Assembly (NCBI GenBank): GCA_030674185.1
Contig: CM060312.1
Coordinates: forward strand, 71,738,237 to 71,802,236
Source of the DNA: Monoplex corrugatus
Lineage: Eukaryota > Mollusca > Gastropoda > Littorinimorpha > Ranellidae
DNA length: 64,000 bases
Direction: 5' to 3'
Numbering within the stretch: position 1 is the first letter of the stretch; the number at the start of each line of letters is the position of its first letter. A program made the position numbers and the translations under genes. The notes beneath the pieces are model-generated. The model did no database searches. It was not told where the DNA came from and saw only the letters and a program-made list of their open reading frames with translations. Of this stretch, positions 31,645 to 42,885 are shown one piece after another.

Positions 31645-32170
31645 AATGATTATTGTTATTGTTGCTTAAAACCCAGCCGAATGCTTAGAGCCATATCAGG
31701 GCTATAACCGTTTCAACACATGCAAAACTTCAACAGGATTAAAAATGAAAAGAATATTAAGTACACATATCAATGCATTCGCGCACATAATCTAAGATGT
31801 CCCTGGCGTTTACCACTCTGTCCAATTTAACACAAAGGGGGTTGAAAAGCAAACCTGAATACAGATCTAAACATAACTATAATTATATTATAACATACAT
31901 AAGAACGGGTCTAAACTACCTAGAATTGCTTCCACATACCTCACCTCCCTAGACCCAAAAATTCATTTAATACATGATCTCAATTATCAGTCCTAAGAAA
32001 AAGTACGTAAGACTTTATCGAACACATACAGGTGAATGGACTAGCAATGCAGAAAATGATAGGAAGAAATGACAGAAAGCAAGGCAACAAGGCAGAAGCA
32101 AAGAGAGCGACAGAAAAGAAGAAATTTCTAGCACAGAATTTCCAGAAGTTGGGGATACTGTTTATATTGA
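31645..32170 (-). mobile_element. Retroposon 3' end with AAT-type tail (copy 3)
   Basis: Same family as 1918-2400. On plus it starts TTATTGTTATTGTTGCTTAA with AACCCAGCCGAATGC, then GAGCCATATCAGGGCTATAA and AATGCATTCGCGCACATAAT, and ends near GCACAGAATTTCCAGAAG. Sense is minus. About 525 bp, uninterrupted. Confidence 0.72.
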
Positions 32171-32549
32171 AAGAGTCCCCGGCATCCCTACGGGGGGAAA
32201 CTAATGATAAAGATTCAGGAAAAATATACGCCTTCCACAATTGATTGCTGTAAATCCCTTATGCTAAACTCAAGTGACTTAATTAAGGAAGATACTTTGC
32301 ACATGTTTGCCGCTATTTGGGAAAACTCAAAGATTCTTAGTAGCTTATTCATTTATATTCCCATTGATGATGACGATGACGATGACGATGACGACGACAC
32401 GATGATGATAATGGTAACGTGAAATTTGAAATATATAATTGTTGTAATCATTGATTGTCATTTCCACTTATTAAAACAATCTGTGTCACGGAACTGCTTG
32501 GGGTTTTTATGAAAAATAGACGTATTTTGAGTTCTGAATTCTAAGTTCA
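32171..32549. other. Unrecognised sequence with a (GATGAC)n run
   Basis: GATGAC/GACGAC repeats at 32366-32415. Otherwise no feature. Confidence 0.5.
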
Positions 32550-33232
<683 letters not shown>

Positions 33233-33620
33233 ATTTTATTTTAATCTCAATTCGATCTAAATGTAGGTAATTAAAATCAGTTAACAAGCCAGTAAGTCAG
33301 ATACCGTCACACAAAGAAACCAATCCATTGTTTCTTCCTTAAACAATGATCTCAGTGCTTGCGTATTGAAAAAAAGACACAGAGAGAGACAGTGTGTGTA
33401 GGGCAATAGTCGTGTACTTAATTCATTTATTTTCAGCAGAACAGACGCAGGGACTCGCTAATAAAATGAAGCCATCCAGCATAATCTTCAGAGCAGAGAG
33501 ACACATAGCTGTTATCAAGTGTTGGGCAGCTCACTTCTTCTTTCGTTCGACGATCGTACAACTGGCCATGGATATGGACCTTTAGTTTTTTCAGCTTTGT
33601 CTTCTGTCGTTCCAACTGAT
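33233..33620. other. Unrecognised sequence
   Basis: Two short opposite-strand frames (33394-33615), no recognised family. Confidence 0.4.
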
Positions 33621-33624
33621 ATTG

Positions 33625-34140
33625 TTATTATTATTATTTTTGTTTAATTAAAGCTCAGCCGACTGCGTAGAGCCATATCAGGACTATAACCTTTTCAAAA
33701 CACATACAAAACTTCAACAGAAAAAAACGGAAAAGAAAATTAAGTACAAATATCAATACATTCGTGCACATAATCTAAGGAGATGCCCCTGGCGTTGACC
33801 ACTCCGTCTACTTTATCACGCAAAGAATTTAAAACTACACTTAAATACAAATTTAAAACATACCTAAGGTCACTAAAACATATATAAAAACAAGCCTAAA
33901 CAATCTAAAATTGCTTCTACATATCTCACCTCCCTAGAGCCAAAAATGCACTTAATACATGTACCCAATTATCAATCCTATGAGAAAAGTTCGTAAGACT
34001 TTATCGAACATATATATGTGAATGGACCTGCAAGGCAGAAAATGATAGGAAGAAATGACAGAAAGCAAAGGAACAAGGCAGAAACAAAGAGAGTGACAGA
34101 AAAGATGAAATTTATAGCACAGAATTTCGAGAAAACATCG
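33625..34140 (-). mobile_element. Retroposon 3' end with AAT-type tail (copy 4)
   Basis: The most complete copy. It serves as the uninterrupted reference for the copy at 10640: AAACAATCTAAAATTGCTTC is contiguous here. On minus the element ends GAGCTTTAATTAAAC followed by AAAAATAATAATAATAAC. Confidence 0.75.
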
Positions 34141-35180
34141 CTTCAGTACATCATGTTAAAAGATCAAACAACAGACATTGATTATTATTGTCAAAAAGAT
34201 CTAACGACAGACATTCATTATTATTGTTTAAAAATCTAACAACAGATATCGATATTATTGTTAAAAAAATCTAACAACAGACATTCATTATTATTGTTTA
34301 AGATCTAAAAAGCATTCATTATTATTGTTTAAAAAGATCTCACAACAGACATTCATTATTATTGTTTAAAAAAGATCTCACAACAGACTTTCATTGTAAT
34401 TGTTAAAAATGATCTAACAGCAGACATTCACTATTATTGTTAAAAAATCTAACAACAGATATCCGATATTATTGTTAAAAAAATCTAACAACAGACATTC
34501 ATTATTATTGTTTAAAAGATCTAACAACAGACATTCATTATTATTGTTTAAAAAAGATCTCACAACAGACATTCATTATTATTGTTAAAAAGATCTAACA
34601 ACAGACATTCATTATTATTGTTTAAAAAAGATCTCACAACAGACATTCATTATTATTGTTTAAAAAAATCTAACAACAGATATTCATTATTATTGTTAAA
34701 AAGATCTCACAACAGACATTCATTATTATTGTTAAAAAGATCTAACAACAGACATTCATTATTATTGTTTAAAAAAGATCTCACAACAGACATTCATTAT
34801 TATTGTTTAAAAAAATCTAACAACAGATATTCATTATTATTGTTAAAAAGATCTAACAACAGACATTCATTATCATTGTTGAAAATATCTAACAACAGAT
34901 ATTCATTATTATTGTTGAAAAGATCTAACAACAGATATTCATTATTATTGTTGAAAAGATCTAACAACAGATATTCATTATTATTGTTGAAAAGATCTAA
35001 CAACAGATATTCATTATTATTGTTGAAAAGATCTAACAACAGATATTCATTATTATTGTTAAAAAATCTAATAACAGACATTGAATTTTGTTGTTAAAAA
35101 AAGATCTAACAACAGACGTTGATTATTATTGTTGAAAAAGATCTAACAACAGACATTCATTATTAATGTTAAAAAAATCA
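34141..35180. repeat. About 36-bp minisatellite
   Basis: About 28 copies of AAAAAGATCTAACAACAGAC plus ATTCATTATTATTGTT (35-36 bp). Variants TCACAACAGAC and TCTAACAACAGATATTC are grouped; 34880-35060 has five nearly identical TTGAAAAGATC units. The array starts directly at the end of the retroposon copy at 34140. The 171-codon frame (repeat RSNNRYSLLLLK) is explained by 36 being divisible by three. Confidence 0.95.
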
Positions 35181-35825
35181 CAAATTTCAGCACAAAGGGT
35201 GTCACAGATGTCGAGTCCCTCTATGTATGTGTATGTGCACGTGTGGTGGGTTTTTAATTTAATGTCTATTCACTAAAGTAATTTTAGGAAGAAAAAAATG
35301 AAGATAGATGAGGAGTGAAGAGGATACTTGAAAATAGTCAATCTTCAGGACAAAAGGAAATGAACCAGAAAACAACTGTGCCGAAGACGGCAAGGAAAAA
35401 TTAACAAATGACGTTACCATAATTAACGATTTAAACAGTAAAATTGGCTAACCATAACAATGAACATGTGTGTTAAAGATAATTTGTTATAGGACTTTTC
35501 AACAGGCGAACAAAAAATTAATATGTTAAGGATAGGTGAGGCAAATATGTCAGAAACTGTCTTCGTAGATATTGTAGGAATATGTCGTTTTACCGGAACG
35601 CATGAAAGAATATGACTATGTGTATAATACGTCTTCAGTTGTTTGGTTTTCTTTCAGGCTGACGTTGGTGAAAGCGTCAGTTTGAACTCATGCTTCGCAG
35701 TATGAGCTGAGCATTCGGCCTGTTGTGGCTGGTGAGGAGCCTCATCAGGTCCACCTGCTGCTCTCTGGACAGAAGGTGATAGTCGTCCCTTTCTGTCCGT
35801 GGCTTTAGGAGTGATCTGATGATGC
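35181..35825. other. Unrecognised sequence
   Basis: AT-rich, no recognised element; the last 150 bases lead into the 42-bp array. Confidence 0.4.
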
Positions 35826-35829
35826 TCGT

Positions 35830-36330
35830 CTTCTTCTTTCGCTGACGTTGTTGTTTGATTGGTCTTCCTGGGCTCTGTCTTCGCTGACGTTGTTGTTTGA
35901 TTGGTCGTACTGGGCTCTGTCTTCACTGACGTTGTTGTTTGACTGGTCTTCCTGGGCTCTGTCTTCGCTGACGTTGCTGTTTGACTGGTCTTCCTGGGCT
36001 CTGTCTTCGCTGACGTTGTTGTTTGACTGGTCTTTCTGGACTCTTGTCTTCGCTGACATTGTTGTTTGACTGGTCGTACTGGGCTCTGTCTTCGCTGACG
36101 TTGTTGTTTGATTGGTCGTACTGGGCTCTGCTTGTGCTGACGTTGTTGTTTGACTGGTCTTCCAGGGCTCTGCTTGTGCTGACGTTGTTGTTTGATTGGT
36201 CGTACTGGGCTCTGCTTGTGCTGACGTTGTTGTTTGACTGGTCTTCCAGGGCTCTGCTTGTGCTGACGTTGTTGTTTGACTGGTCGTACTGGGCACTGCT
36301 TTCGTTGACATTGTTGTCTGATTGTTTGAA
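35830..36330. repeat. 42-bp minisatellite, array 1
   Basis: About eleven units of GCTGACGTTGTTGTTTGACT plus GGTCTTCCTGGGCTCTGTCTTC. On minus a 168-codon frame of the repeat TTNQTTTSAQAEPS is open, Thr/Ser-rich like a mucin tandem repeat. No signal peptide, Cys-rich domain or splice context is seen, so I treat it as a minisatellite. Confidence 0.9.
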
Positions 36331-36755
36331 GGCTAGCAGTGCCCTCGACAGGCTGACCAAGAGTTTGTGCTAGACCATAGTATCAGTCTCGCCACAAACA
36401 TTCGTATTCTTTCTTTGTGAGAGTGGATTTACCGTGTGAAACTCGGGCTGCTCTCCACTTGAGAGCGCGTTGCTGCAGTGCTGTGCCAATCATCTTAAAA
36501 AAAAAATTGTTTTTTACCAAAACTTCAGAAAGGCAAGAAGGCTAACTGGCCTTGAGCGGCAGGGATCTGGGAAATGAGCCTATTTCTCCAATGTTTTATA
36601 CTAAGGCAGCCGGGCGAGTGCCCTGCCTTTGATGATTTTCAACTGCCGTGAGGCACACGGGTCCGACTCGTTTTTCGACCCCTTCCAAGGACTGGACGTT
36701 CAGTTCTATTTTCCGGTCAGACTGAGGAGAAAAGTTGAGGTCTCAGCGAGGAATG
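36331..36755. other. Spacer between the two 42-bp arrays, with a short dispersed repeat
   Basis: Contains 36517-36592, the partner of 5373-5448. The rest is unrecognised. Confidence 0.5.
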
Positions 36756-37590
36756 ATTGGTCATCCAGGGCTCTGCTTTAGCTGACGTTGTTGTTTGATT
36801 GATTGTCCTGGGATCTGGTTTGGCTGACGTTGTTGTTTGATTGATTGTCCTGGGCTCTGCTTTGGCTGACGTTGTTGTTTGATTGATTGTCCTGGGCTCT
36901 GCTTTGACTGACGTTGTTTGTTGTTTGATTGATTGTCCTGGGCTCTGCTTTGACTGACGTTGTTGTTTGATTGATTGTCCTGGGCTCTGCTTTGACTGAC
37001 GTTGTTTGTTGTTTGATTGATTGTCCTGGGCTCTGCTTTGACTGACGTTGTTTGTTGTTTGATTGATTGTCCTGGGCTCTGCTTTGACTGACGTTGTTGT
37101 TTGATTGATTGTCCTGGGCTCTGCTTTGGCTGACGTTGTTGTTTGATTGATTGTCCTGGGCTCTGCTTTGACTGACGTTGTTGTTTGATTGATTGTCCTG
37201 GGCTCTGCTTTGGCTGACGTTGTTGTTTGATTGATTGTCCTGGGCTCTGCTTTAGCTGACGTTGTTGTTTGATTGATTGTCCTGGGCTCTGCTTTGGCTG
37301 ACGTTGTTGTTTGATTGATTGTCCTGGGCTCTGCTTTAGCTGACGTTGTTGTTTGATTGATTGTCCTGGGCTCTGCTTTGGCTGACGTTGTTGTTTGATT
37401 GATTGTCCTGGGCTCTGCTTTGGCTGACGTTGTTGTTTGATTGATTGTCCTGGGCTCTGCTTTAGCTGACGTTGTTGTTTGATTGATTGTCCTGGGCTGT
37501 GCTTTAGCTGACGTTGTTGTTTGATTGATTGTCCTGGGCTGTGCTTTAGCTGACATTGTTGTTTGATTGTCCTGGGCTCTGCTTTTTGCT
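36756..37590. repeat. 42-bp minisatellite, array 2
   Basis: About twenty units of GCTGACGTTGTTGTTTGATT plus GATTGTCCTGGGCTCTGCTTTG, clearly related to array 1 (same first half). Three units at about 36913, 37000 and 37048 carry an extra GTTT (46 bp). On minus a 294-codon frame with a 14-residue repeat (AEPRTINQTTTSAK) stays open because the three +4 shifts add to 12. Confidence 0.93.
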
Positions 37591-37599
37591 AGCACAACC

Positions 37600-38125
37600 A
37601 CTATCTCTTTTGCTGGTATTGCAGGGATCCACTGCAGGACTGCTCCACTGGTTCTTTTGACATCTCATCTCTCATCTCTCTCCCTCGCCCGGATCGGCGG
37701 TAGGAGCCACGCTCGACGTCACAAGTTTTCTCCAGGTAACACGATTAAAAATATGTGGGCGACCTCCTGGATCTCCAGACCACAGACTTCAGCAATGTTG
37801 TTAAAATAGGAGGCGTGCGATCATCCCTTTCTTCTCCTCGCCTCAACTGTCCCCTGCAGGACCGTTGACATCAGATCTGTTTTGGTGTTTCTGATCGCAT
37901 GGCCTACGTATTTCAGCTTTCTTTTGTTGATCTGTCAGCAGCTGGCTCTGACATTCAGTTTCTTTCACACGCTACCATATGTTCTTCTGTCTGTCCATTT
38001 TACTCTGAGAAATCGTCTATAAAGTCACAGTTCTGCTGCATTGATTTTTGTGTGTGTCTTTTCTTAGTGTCCACGCTTCGCAACCATGCATTAAAGCAAG
38101 CCAAATCAAAATTTTCATGATTCTA
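37600..38125 (-). pseudogene. LINE reverse transcriptase C-terminus relic
   Basis: Reading minus from about 38115: LIWLALMHGCEAWTL, typical of the thumb end of LINE RTs, then stops interrupt; then a GEEKKG..RL and HIFNRVTWRKLVTSSVAPTA stretch (about 37750-37680), the C-terminal segment of some LINE polyproteins. The 42-bp array follows directly downstream in this orientation. Inactive. Confidence 0.6.
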
Positions 38126-38296
38126 AGTTTTAAATCTTAAAAAACTCTCTGTCTTTTGACATATTGGATAGAAAGGACAAATGGAGGGCTGGTGATATCA
38201 GAGGATAGTGGTGTACATGAAAATGTTGCTGTTGTTGTGGTGGTAATTTTTTATGTTTGTATCTTTCTTTGTATTGTCTTCTGTTTTTGATGTCGT

Positions 38297-38297
<1 letters not shown>

Positions 38298-38378
<81 letters not shown>

Positions 38379-38387
38379 TGTGTGTGA

Positions 38388-38443
<56 letters not shown>

Positions 38444-38538
38444 GTGAGTGTTTCATTGAAGTATGTGTGTGTGTGTTTGTGTGCGTATACATGCGTGTGT
38501 TTGCGTGTGCGTGTGTGTGTATGTGTGTGTATGAGTTG

Positions 38539-38569
<31 letters not shown>

Positions 38570-38615
38570 GTGCGTGCATGTGTGTGTTGTGTGTGTGTGT
38601 GTGTGTGTGTTTGTA
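38298..38615. repeat. (GT)n microsatellite
   Basis: Long GT tract with TTTG and GCGT interruptions. Confidence 0.97.
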
Positions 38616-38633
38616 AATGATTGTGATGCATAT

Positions 38634-38787
38634 ATCACAGAAACGCTTCAGGTAGAAACAGGCCCATACCTGTACTTCAGTCTGAAACACAATGTTGACA
38701 ATGTCTGGCAAACCAGACAAACCAGCCTCTCGTCTGAAGACTAAGGATAAACCAGTCACAGCCAGTCCCACTTATGGTAGACTGTAA
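38634..38787 (+). mobile_element. Element A, single unit
   Basis: ATCACAGAAACGCTTCAGGT, AGAAACAGGCCCATACCTGT, TTGACAATGTCTGGCAAACC, ending CACTTATGGTAGACTGTAA. Matches the A half of the composites at 53204 and 62162 but has one internal unit, not two, and no B half. Confidence 0.65.
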
Positions 38788-38924
38788 GCCGTGATAGTCT
38801 ACTGATGCATGTGTTTACTGTTATTTGTTATTTTCATCTCTTACTTGTTTATTTATCTACACACTCCTTTATTTTGTATCTATTTATTCACCTACGTATT
38901 CACTTCTTATTCACTTACTCACTC

Positions 38925-39000
38925 CTCACTCACTCACTCACTTACCCACTCACTTACCCACTCACTTACCCACTTACTTACTTACTTACTTACATATATA
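38925..39000. repeat. (CACT)n/(TTAC)n microsatellite
   Basis: CACT and TTAC tetranucleotide runs. Confidence 0.93.
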
Positions 39001-39288
39001 TCTATGATAAAGAAAACATTGTCTTCATCTAGTTGATAGACAGCTGAACATTTGGGCATTGACTGGAGTGGGTGTCCTGTCATATGAGACGAGTTTATAC
39101 AGAAGAGCTAGTTGTGTTGTGATTCAGACCTTTAATTACTTATTCATTTAGTTTACATGTATGTTCCTTTTTTTGAAGGTAAGATACACACATACACATG
39201 TCATCTACATGTAAGCAACATTATTCCAGAGGTAGGCTGATAAAATACCAGTATGAAATAGAGACTAGGTAAAACATAGTCTAGGTAC

Positions 39289-39432
39289 GGCCTCAGGACC
39301 TGGCCAGCTCATCGATTATGTGCAGGCTTAAGGCTTGTGCCATGATCATCACACGCATGGCACCTGTGACGTTAGTGGATGTGGAATTCGTTCCGAGTGC
39401 GGAAACGTCATCTCGAGAAACTGAAACTGAAA
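39289..39432 (-). mobile_element. SINE-like repeat ending in TTTCAG repeats (copy 1)
   Basis: Inverted relative to 44131-44282. Minus strand: CAGTTTCAGTTTCTCGAGAT, ACTAACGTCACAGGTGCCAT, AAGCCTTAAGCCTGCACATA, GAGCTGGCCAGGTCCTGAGG. A head with repeated TTTCAG is, from memory, typical of a snail SINE family. Confidence 0.6.
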
Positions 39433-39726
39433 CTTAAAATGTAAACGCGTAAAATATTTCATTTCTTTATTGTGTTTAGTCAGAGTGAAACTTCTCCTTA
39501 CATTCACCGTCTGTATGATCAGATCACATTTTTTCCCCAGTTCCTGCCACCTGCCGTAGAGCTCTCTGGTCAGACCCCGTCCCTTGGCACGACAAGACAG
39601 ACGGGAGGGTCTCCCATCAGCTGACTATCGATCATGGTGAGGCGCTGGAACCGGCACTGCTTTATCCTGAGAGGACCTTACTGGGCGAGAGCCATTCTTG
39701 TCTGATGTAAATACCCATATAGACAA

Positions 39727-39727
<1 letters not shown>
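39433..39727. other. Unrecognised sequence
   Basis: No frame or repeat recognised. Confidence 0.4.
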
Positions 39728-39794
<67 letters not shown>

Positions 39795-40320
39795 GTGCTC
39801 TACCGCATGGCGTTGGCGATCATGGCCATCCAAATGCATCTATCTCTTATTGCCGCCAGCACATCTCCCACCCTCTCTGTCCTCAGGCACCCTGCAAGTC
39901 TGTCCAATATTTTCTCCCTGGGTCTACCTGGTGTTCTCTTTCCCTCCAGCTTTCCTGTTGTCACCAGGTGCTCTGATTCCCGTTTCCTCATTAAATGGCT
40001 GCAAATGTTGTCTGTCTTTTCCTAATCTTTCTTATCAATGATCTTCTTGTGTCTGCCTCCATCAAGACTGTCTCGTTTGATTTCTTTGCTGTCGACGGAA
40101 CTCTCAACATTCTTCTTAGAAACCACATTTCAGTTGTCTCAATCTTGTTCTGGCTTTGCGTGTTGACTGTCCACGCCTCACAACTGTATAACATTATCGG
40201 TTCTATATAACATTCAAGAACTCTCTTCATGATGTTAACTGATAGGCATTTGTTGGTAAGAATGCTTTTCATCTTCTTGAATTTTGGCCGATTTTGCTGG
40301 CTAAGCCAAAACAGCATTCA
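39728..40320 (-). mobile_element. RTE-type LINE 3' end (fragment 4), longest copy
   Basis: Tail (ATC)n at 39728-39793 read on plus. Minus encodes, with one frameshift near 39990, about 170 residues of the RTE C-terminus: NRPKFKKMKSILTNKCLSVN, CYIEPIMLYSCEAWTV, MWFLRRMLRVPSTAKKSNE, then LVTTGKLEGKRTPGRPREKI and IANAMR. No catalytic palm motif is included. The 5' end carries an inverted duplication (40261-40337). Confidence 0.82.
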
Positions 40321-40744
40321 AGAAGATGAAAAGCATTTATGTAGACAATTGTTAATAAGAAACACCCCGAGGTGCTGGATAGGACCCGGACCACCAATGC
40401 CTCGCCACTCTCCGGACAATCACCTCCCAAGACAGAGAGAGAGAGAGAAAAAAAAAAAGGGGGGGGGGGCTGTCCATGTGTTGCATGATCCATTTGTACC
40501 CAGTCATCAGTCATCTTACTTTTACAAACCGAATGGCAAGGTGGGGAGATGACAAACCCCGGGACATTGCCACACAACTCGCACCAACCAAGTCCAGTCC
40601 AGTCTCTGGCCCAAGAGAGAATGGAAGACCCCTCTCTCGCCCCACTCTGGTCTTCATCTCTCTTTCGGGCAGCCCGCCCTGTCCTGCCCTTCCACCAGCA
40701 CACATAGCTGTCAGCACCTTTCCCCTTACTATAGTCTCGACAGT
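40321..40744. other. Spacer between two head-to-head RTE fragments
   Basis: A/G-rich run at 40433-40470, otherwise unrecognised. Confidence 0.4.
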
Positions 40745-41098
40745 AGCCGAGATGTGGTTTCTAAGAAGATTGTTGAGAGTTCCATGGACAGCAAAGAAAA
40801 CAAACGAGACAGTCTTGATGGAGGCAGACACAAGTAGATCACTCATAAGGAAAATTAGGAAAAGACAGGCAACATTTATAGGCCATGTTATGAGGAAGGG
40901 GATTTGGAGCACCTGGTCACAACGGGAAAGCTGGAGAGAAAGAGAGCACCAGGTAGACCCAGGAGAGAATGCTGGACGGACTTGCAGAGCGGCTGGGGAC
41001 GAGGAGGGTGGGGGAGATGCTAGGGGCAACGAGAGATAGAGACAGATGGAAGTCCATGATCGCCAACGCCATGTGGCAGGGCACCTGATGATGATGAT
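40745..41098 (+). mobile_element. RTE-type LINE 3' end (fragment 5)
   Basis: Starts AGCCGAGATGTGGTTTCTAA and ends in GATGATGATGAT. Encodes MWFLRRLLRVPWTAKKTNET and IRKRQATFIGHVMRKG; then one missing G (GGAAGGGGATTTGG against GGAAGGGGGATTTGG at 41898) shifts the frame. Nearly identical to 41746-42105 with the same 5' limit. Confidence 0.82.
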
Positions 41099-41200
41099 AT
41101 ATCTATATATATAAATATATATGTGTATATATATAGATATATATATACACACACACATATATATATATTATATATATATATTATATATATATATATATGC
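41099..41200. repeat. (TA)n microsatellite
   Basis: TA-rich tract with CATATA and TATTATAT steps. Confidence 0.95.
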
Positions 41201-41399
41201 GATCAGATCAAATGCTTTTACTTTGTTATAGTTGTTGTTGCTGTTGTTGCTGTTGTTTATGTTGTTGTTGTTGTCGTTTTTGTCTGATTTGTTTAAACTG
41301 TTCTGCTGTATTCAATTATCTGTTGTCGTAACAGAAATACAGCATACATATGAGTCAGTCCATGTACTAATATCTATACAGAGAGTACAAATTTCATTT
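41201..41399. other. Unrecognised sequence with a (GTT)n run
   Basis: GTTGTTGTTGCT repeats at 41230-41280. Confidence 0.5.
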
Positions 41400-41665
41400 G
41401 ATTCCCCACCCTCTATGTGTCTCTCCTTCCCTCCTTCCCTCTCTCTCTGTCTCTGAATCCGTCTGTCTGTCTGTCTGTCTCTCTCTGTGTCTGTTCTGTC
41501 TCTCTCGTTCTCTAGCTATGTCTCTCTTTGTCTCTCTCTGTCTCTCTATGTCTCTCTCTGTCTCTGTCTGTCTGTCTGTCCGTCTCTGTCTGTCTGTCTG
41601 TCTGTCTCTGTCTGCCTGCCTGTCTGTCTGTCTGTCTGTCTCTGTCTCTGTCTCTCTCTCTTGTT
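41400..41665. repeat. (CT)n/(GTCT)n microsatellite
   Basis: CT and GTCT/CTGTCTCT repeats. The Leu/Ser/Cys/Val frames are artefacts. Confidence 0.96.
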
Positions 41666-41745
41666 ATTGTTATGATTGAAAGAAACTACTACTACCACTA
41701 CTATTACAGCTGCTATTATTATTATGTTGTTAGTTTTATTGAGGC

Positions 41746-42105
41746 AGCCGAGATGTGGTTTCTAAGAAGAATGTTGACAGTTCCATGGACAGCAAAGAAA
41801 ACAAACGAGACAGTCTTGATGGAGGCAGACACAAGTAGATCACTCATAAGGAAGATTAGGAAAAGACAGGCAACATTTATAGGCCATTTTATGAGGAAGG
41901 GGGATTTGGAGCACCTGGTCACAACGGGAAAGCTGGAGGAAAAGAGAGCACCAGGTAGACCCAGGGAGAGAATGCTGGACGGACTTGCAGAGTGGCTGGG
42001 AATGAGGAGGGTGAGGGAGATGCTAGGGGGAACGAGAGATAGAGATGGATGGAAGTCCATGGTCGCCAACGCCATGCGGCAGGGCATCTGGTGATGATGA
42101 TGATA
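41746..42105 (+). mobile_element. RTE-type LINE 3' end (fragment 6), open frame
   Basis: The best preserved of the seven copies: an uninterrupted frame encodes about 115 residues from EMWFLRRMLTVPWTAKKTNE through IRKRQATFIGHFMRKG, LEHLVTTGKLEEKRAPGRPR to MVANAMRQGIW, then a stop and a GATGATGATGATGA tail. 5'-truncated. Intactness suggests a recent insertion or gene conversion. Confidence 0.85.
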
Positions 42106-42160
42106 GTTTTATGCAAGGGTTGCCATGTATTTGCTTTACGTAAGTCTGCACTTGATGATG

Positions 42161-42363
42161 AAGATCACAAACGAACAAACACCAAATACAAAAATTAGGA
42201 GAAGAAGCTGAAGACGAAGCAGCAGGGAAGTTTCAGTCTTATTCTCCTAATTTTTGTATTTGGTGTTTGTTCGTTTGTGATCTTACGCTTGACAAAGGCC
42301 ACTTGGGCGAAATTTTGCGCCTGTCTTGTCTTGTATTAAATACGCGTTCTGACTTTTTCATGT

Positions 42364-42402
<39 letters not shown>

Positions 42403-42450
42403 GTTCCTGTTTGCTTGTACGCGGGCGATCACACTTGTTTTGGAATCTGT
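42161..42450 (-). mobile_element. Palindromic (foldback) repeat, copy 3
   Basis: Arms 42161-42203 and 42242-42284 are a perfect 43-base inverted repeat around a 38-base spacer. Beyond it: TTGACAAAGGCCACTTGGGC, GCGCCTGTCTTGTCTTG, ATACGCGTTC, a T run at 42365-42398 (or reverse-strand A-rich), and CGCGGGCGATCACACTTG. Same family as 6300-6570, reverse orientation. Confidence 0.8.
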
Positions 42451-42580
42451 ATCTGTAAGTCAAGTTTGTCTTTCCTGCTATTTCTGCTCTGATTGTTTTT
42501 ATTAAGATTAAAATGTATCGACATGACAACCCTCCCAACCACCACCACCACCCTTTTTTTCGTATGTTAGTTTGTATATC

Positions 42581-42756
42581 CTGGTCACAACGGAAAAGCT
42601 GGAGGGAAAGAGAACACCAGGTAGACCCAGGGGAAAAATATTGGACGGACTTGCAAAGTGGCTGAAGACAGAGAGGGTGGAAGATGTGCTTGCGGCAACA
42701 AGGGACAGATGCATATGGAGGGCCATGATCGCCACGCCATGTGGCAAGGCATTTGG

Positions 42757-42807
<51 letters not shown>
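42581..42807 (+). mobile_element. RTE-type LINE 3' end (fragment 7)
   Basis: Starts within LVTTEKLEGKRTPGRPRGKI (42581), continues LAKWLKTERVEDVLAATRDR, and ends with a long (GAT)n tail of about 17 units (42757-42807). A one-base loss near 42733 gives CGCCACGCCATG instead of CGCCAACGCCATG. Confidence 0.82.
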
Positions 42808-42840
42808 GTCTGTACACTGCAACCAGCATTCTGTAACTTG

Positions 42841-42885
42841 GACTGTTTTCGCTATATAAATGGAATTAACGTTATTATTATTGGT
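42841..42885 (+). mobile_element. L2-type LINE 3' terminus fragment
   Basis: GTTTTCGCTATATAAATGGA then ATTAACGTTATTATTATT: the same terminal motif and ATT tail as the L2-like copy ending at 55198. Confidence 0.6.

Noticed and set aside
32370..32415. Poly-Asp coding tract
   Set aside because: A GATGAC microsatellite in a short frame without other protein features.
35805..36360. Mucin-type gene on the minus strand
   Set aside because: Thr/Ser repeats alone, with no signal peptide, non-repeat domain or splice structure; alternative frames are equally open.
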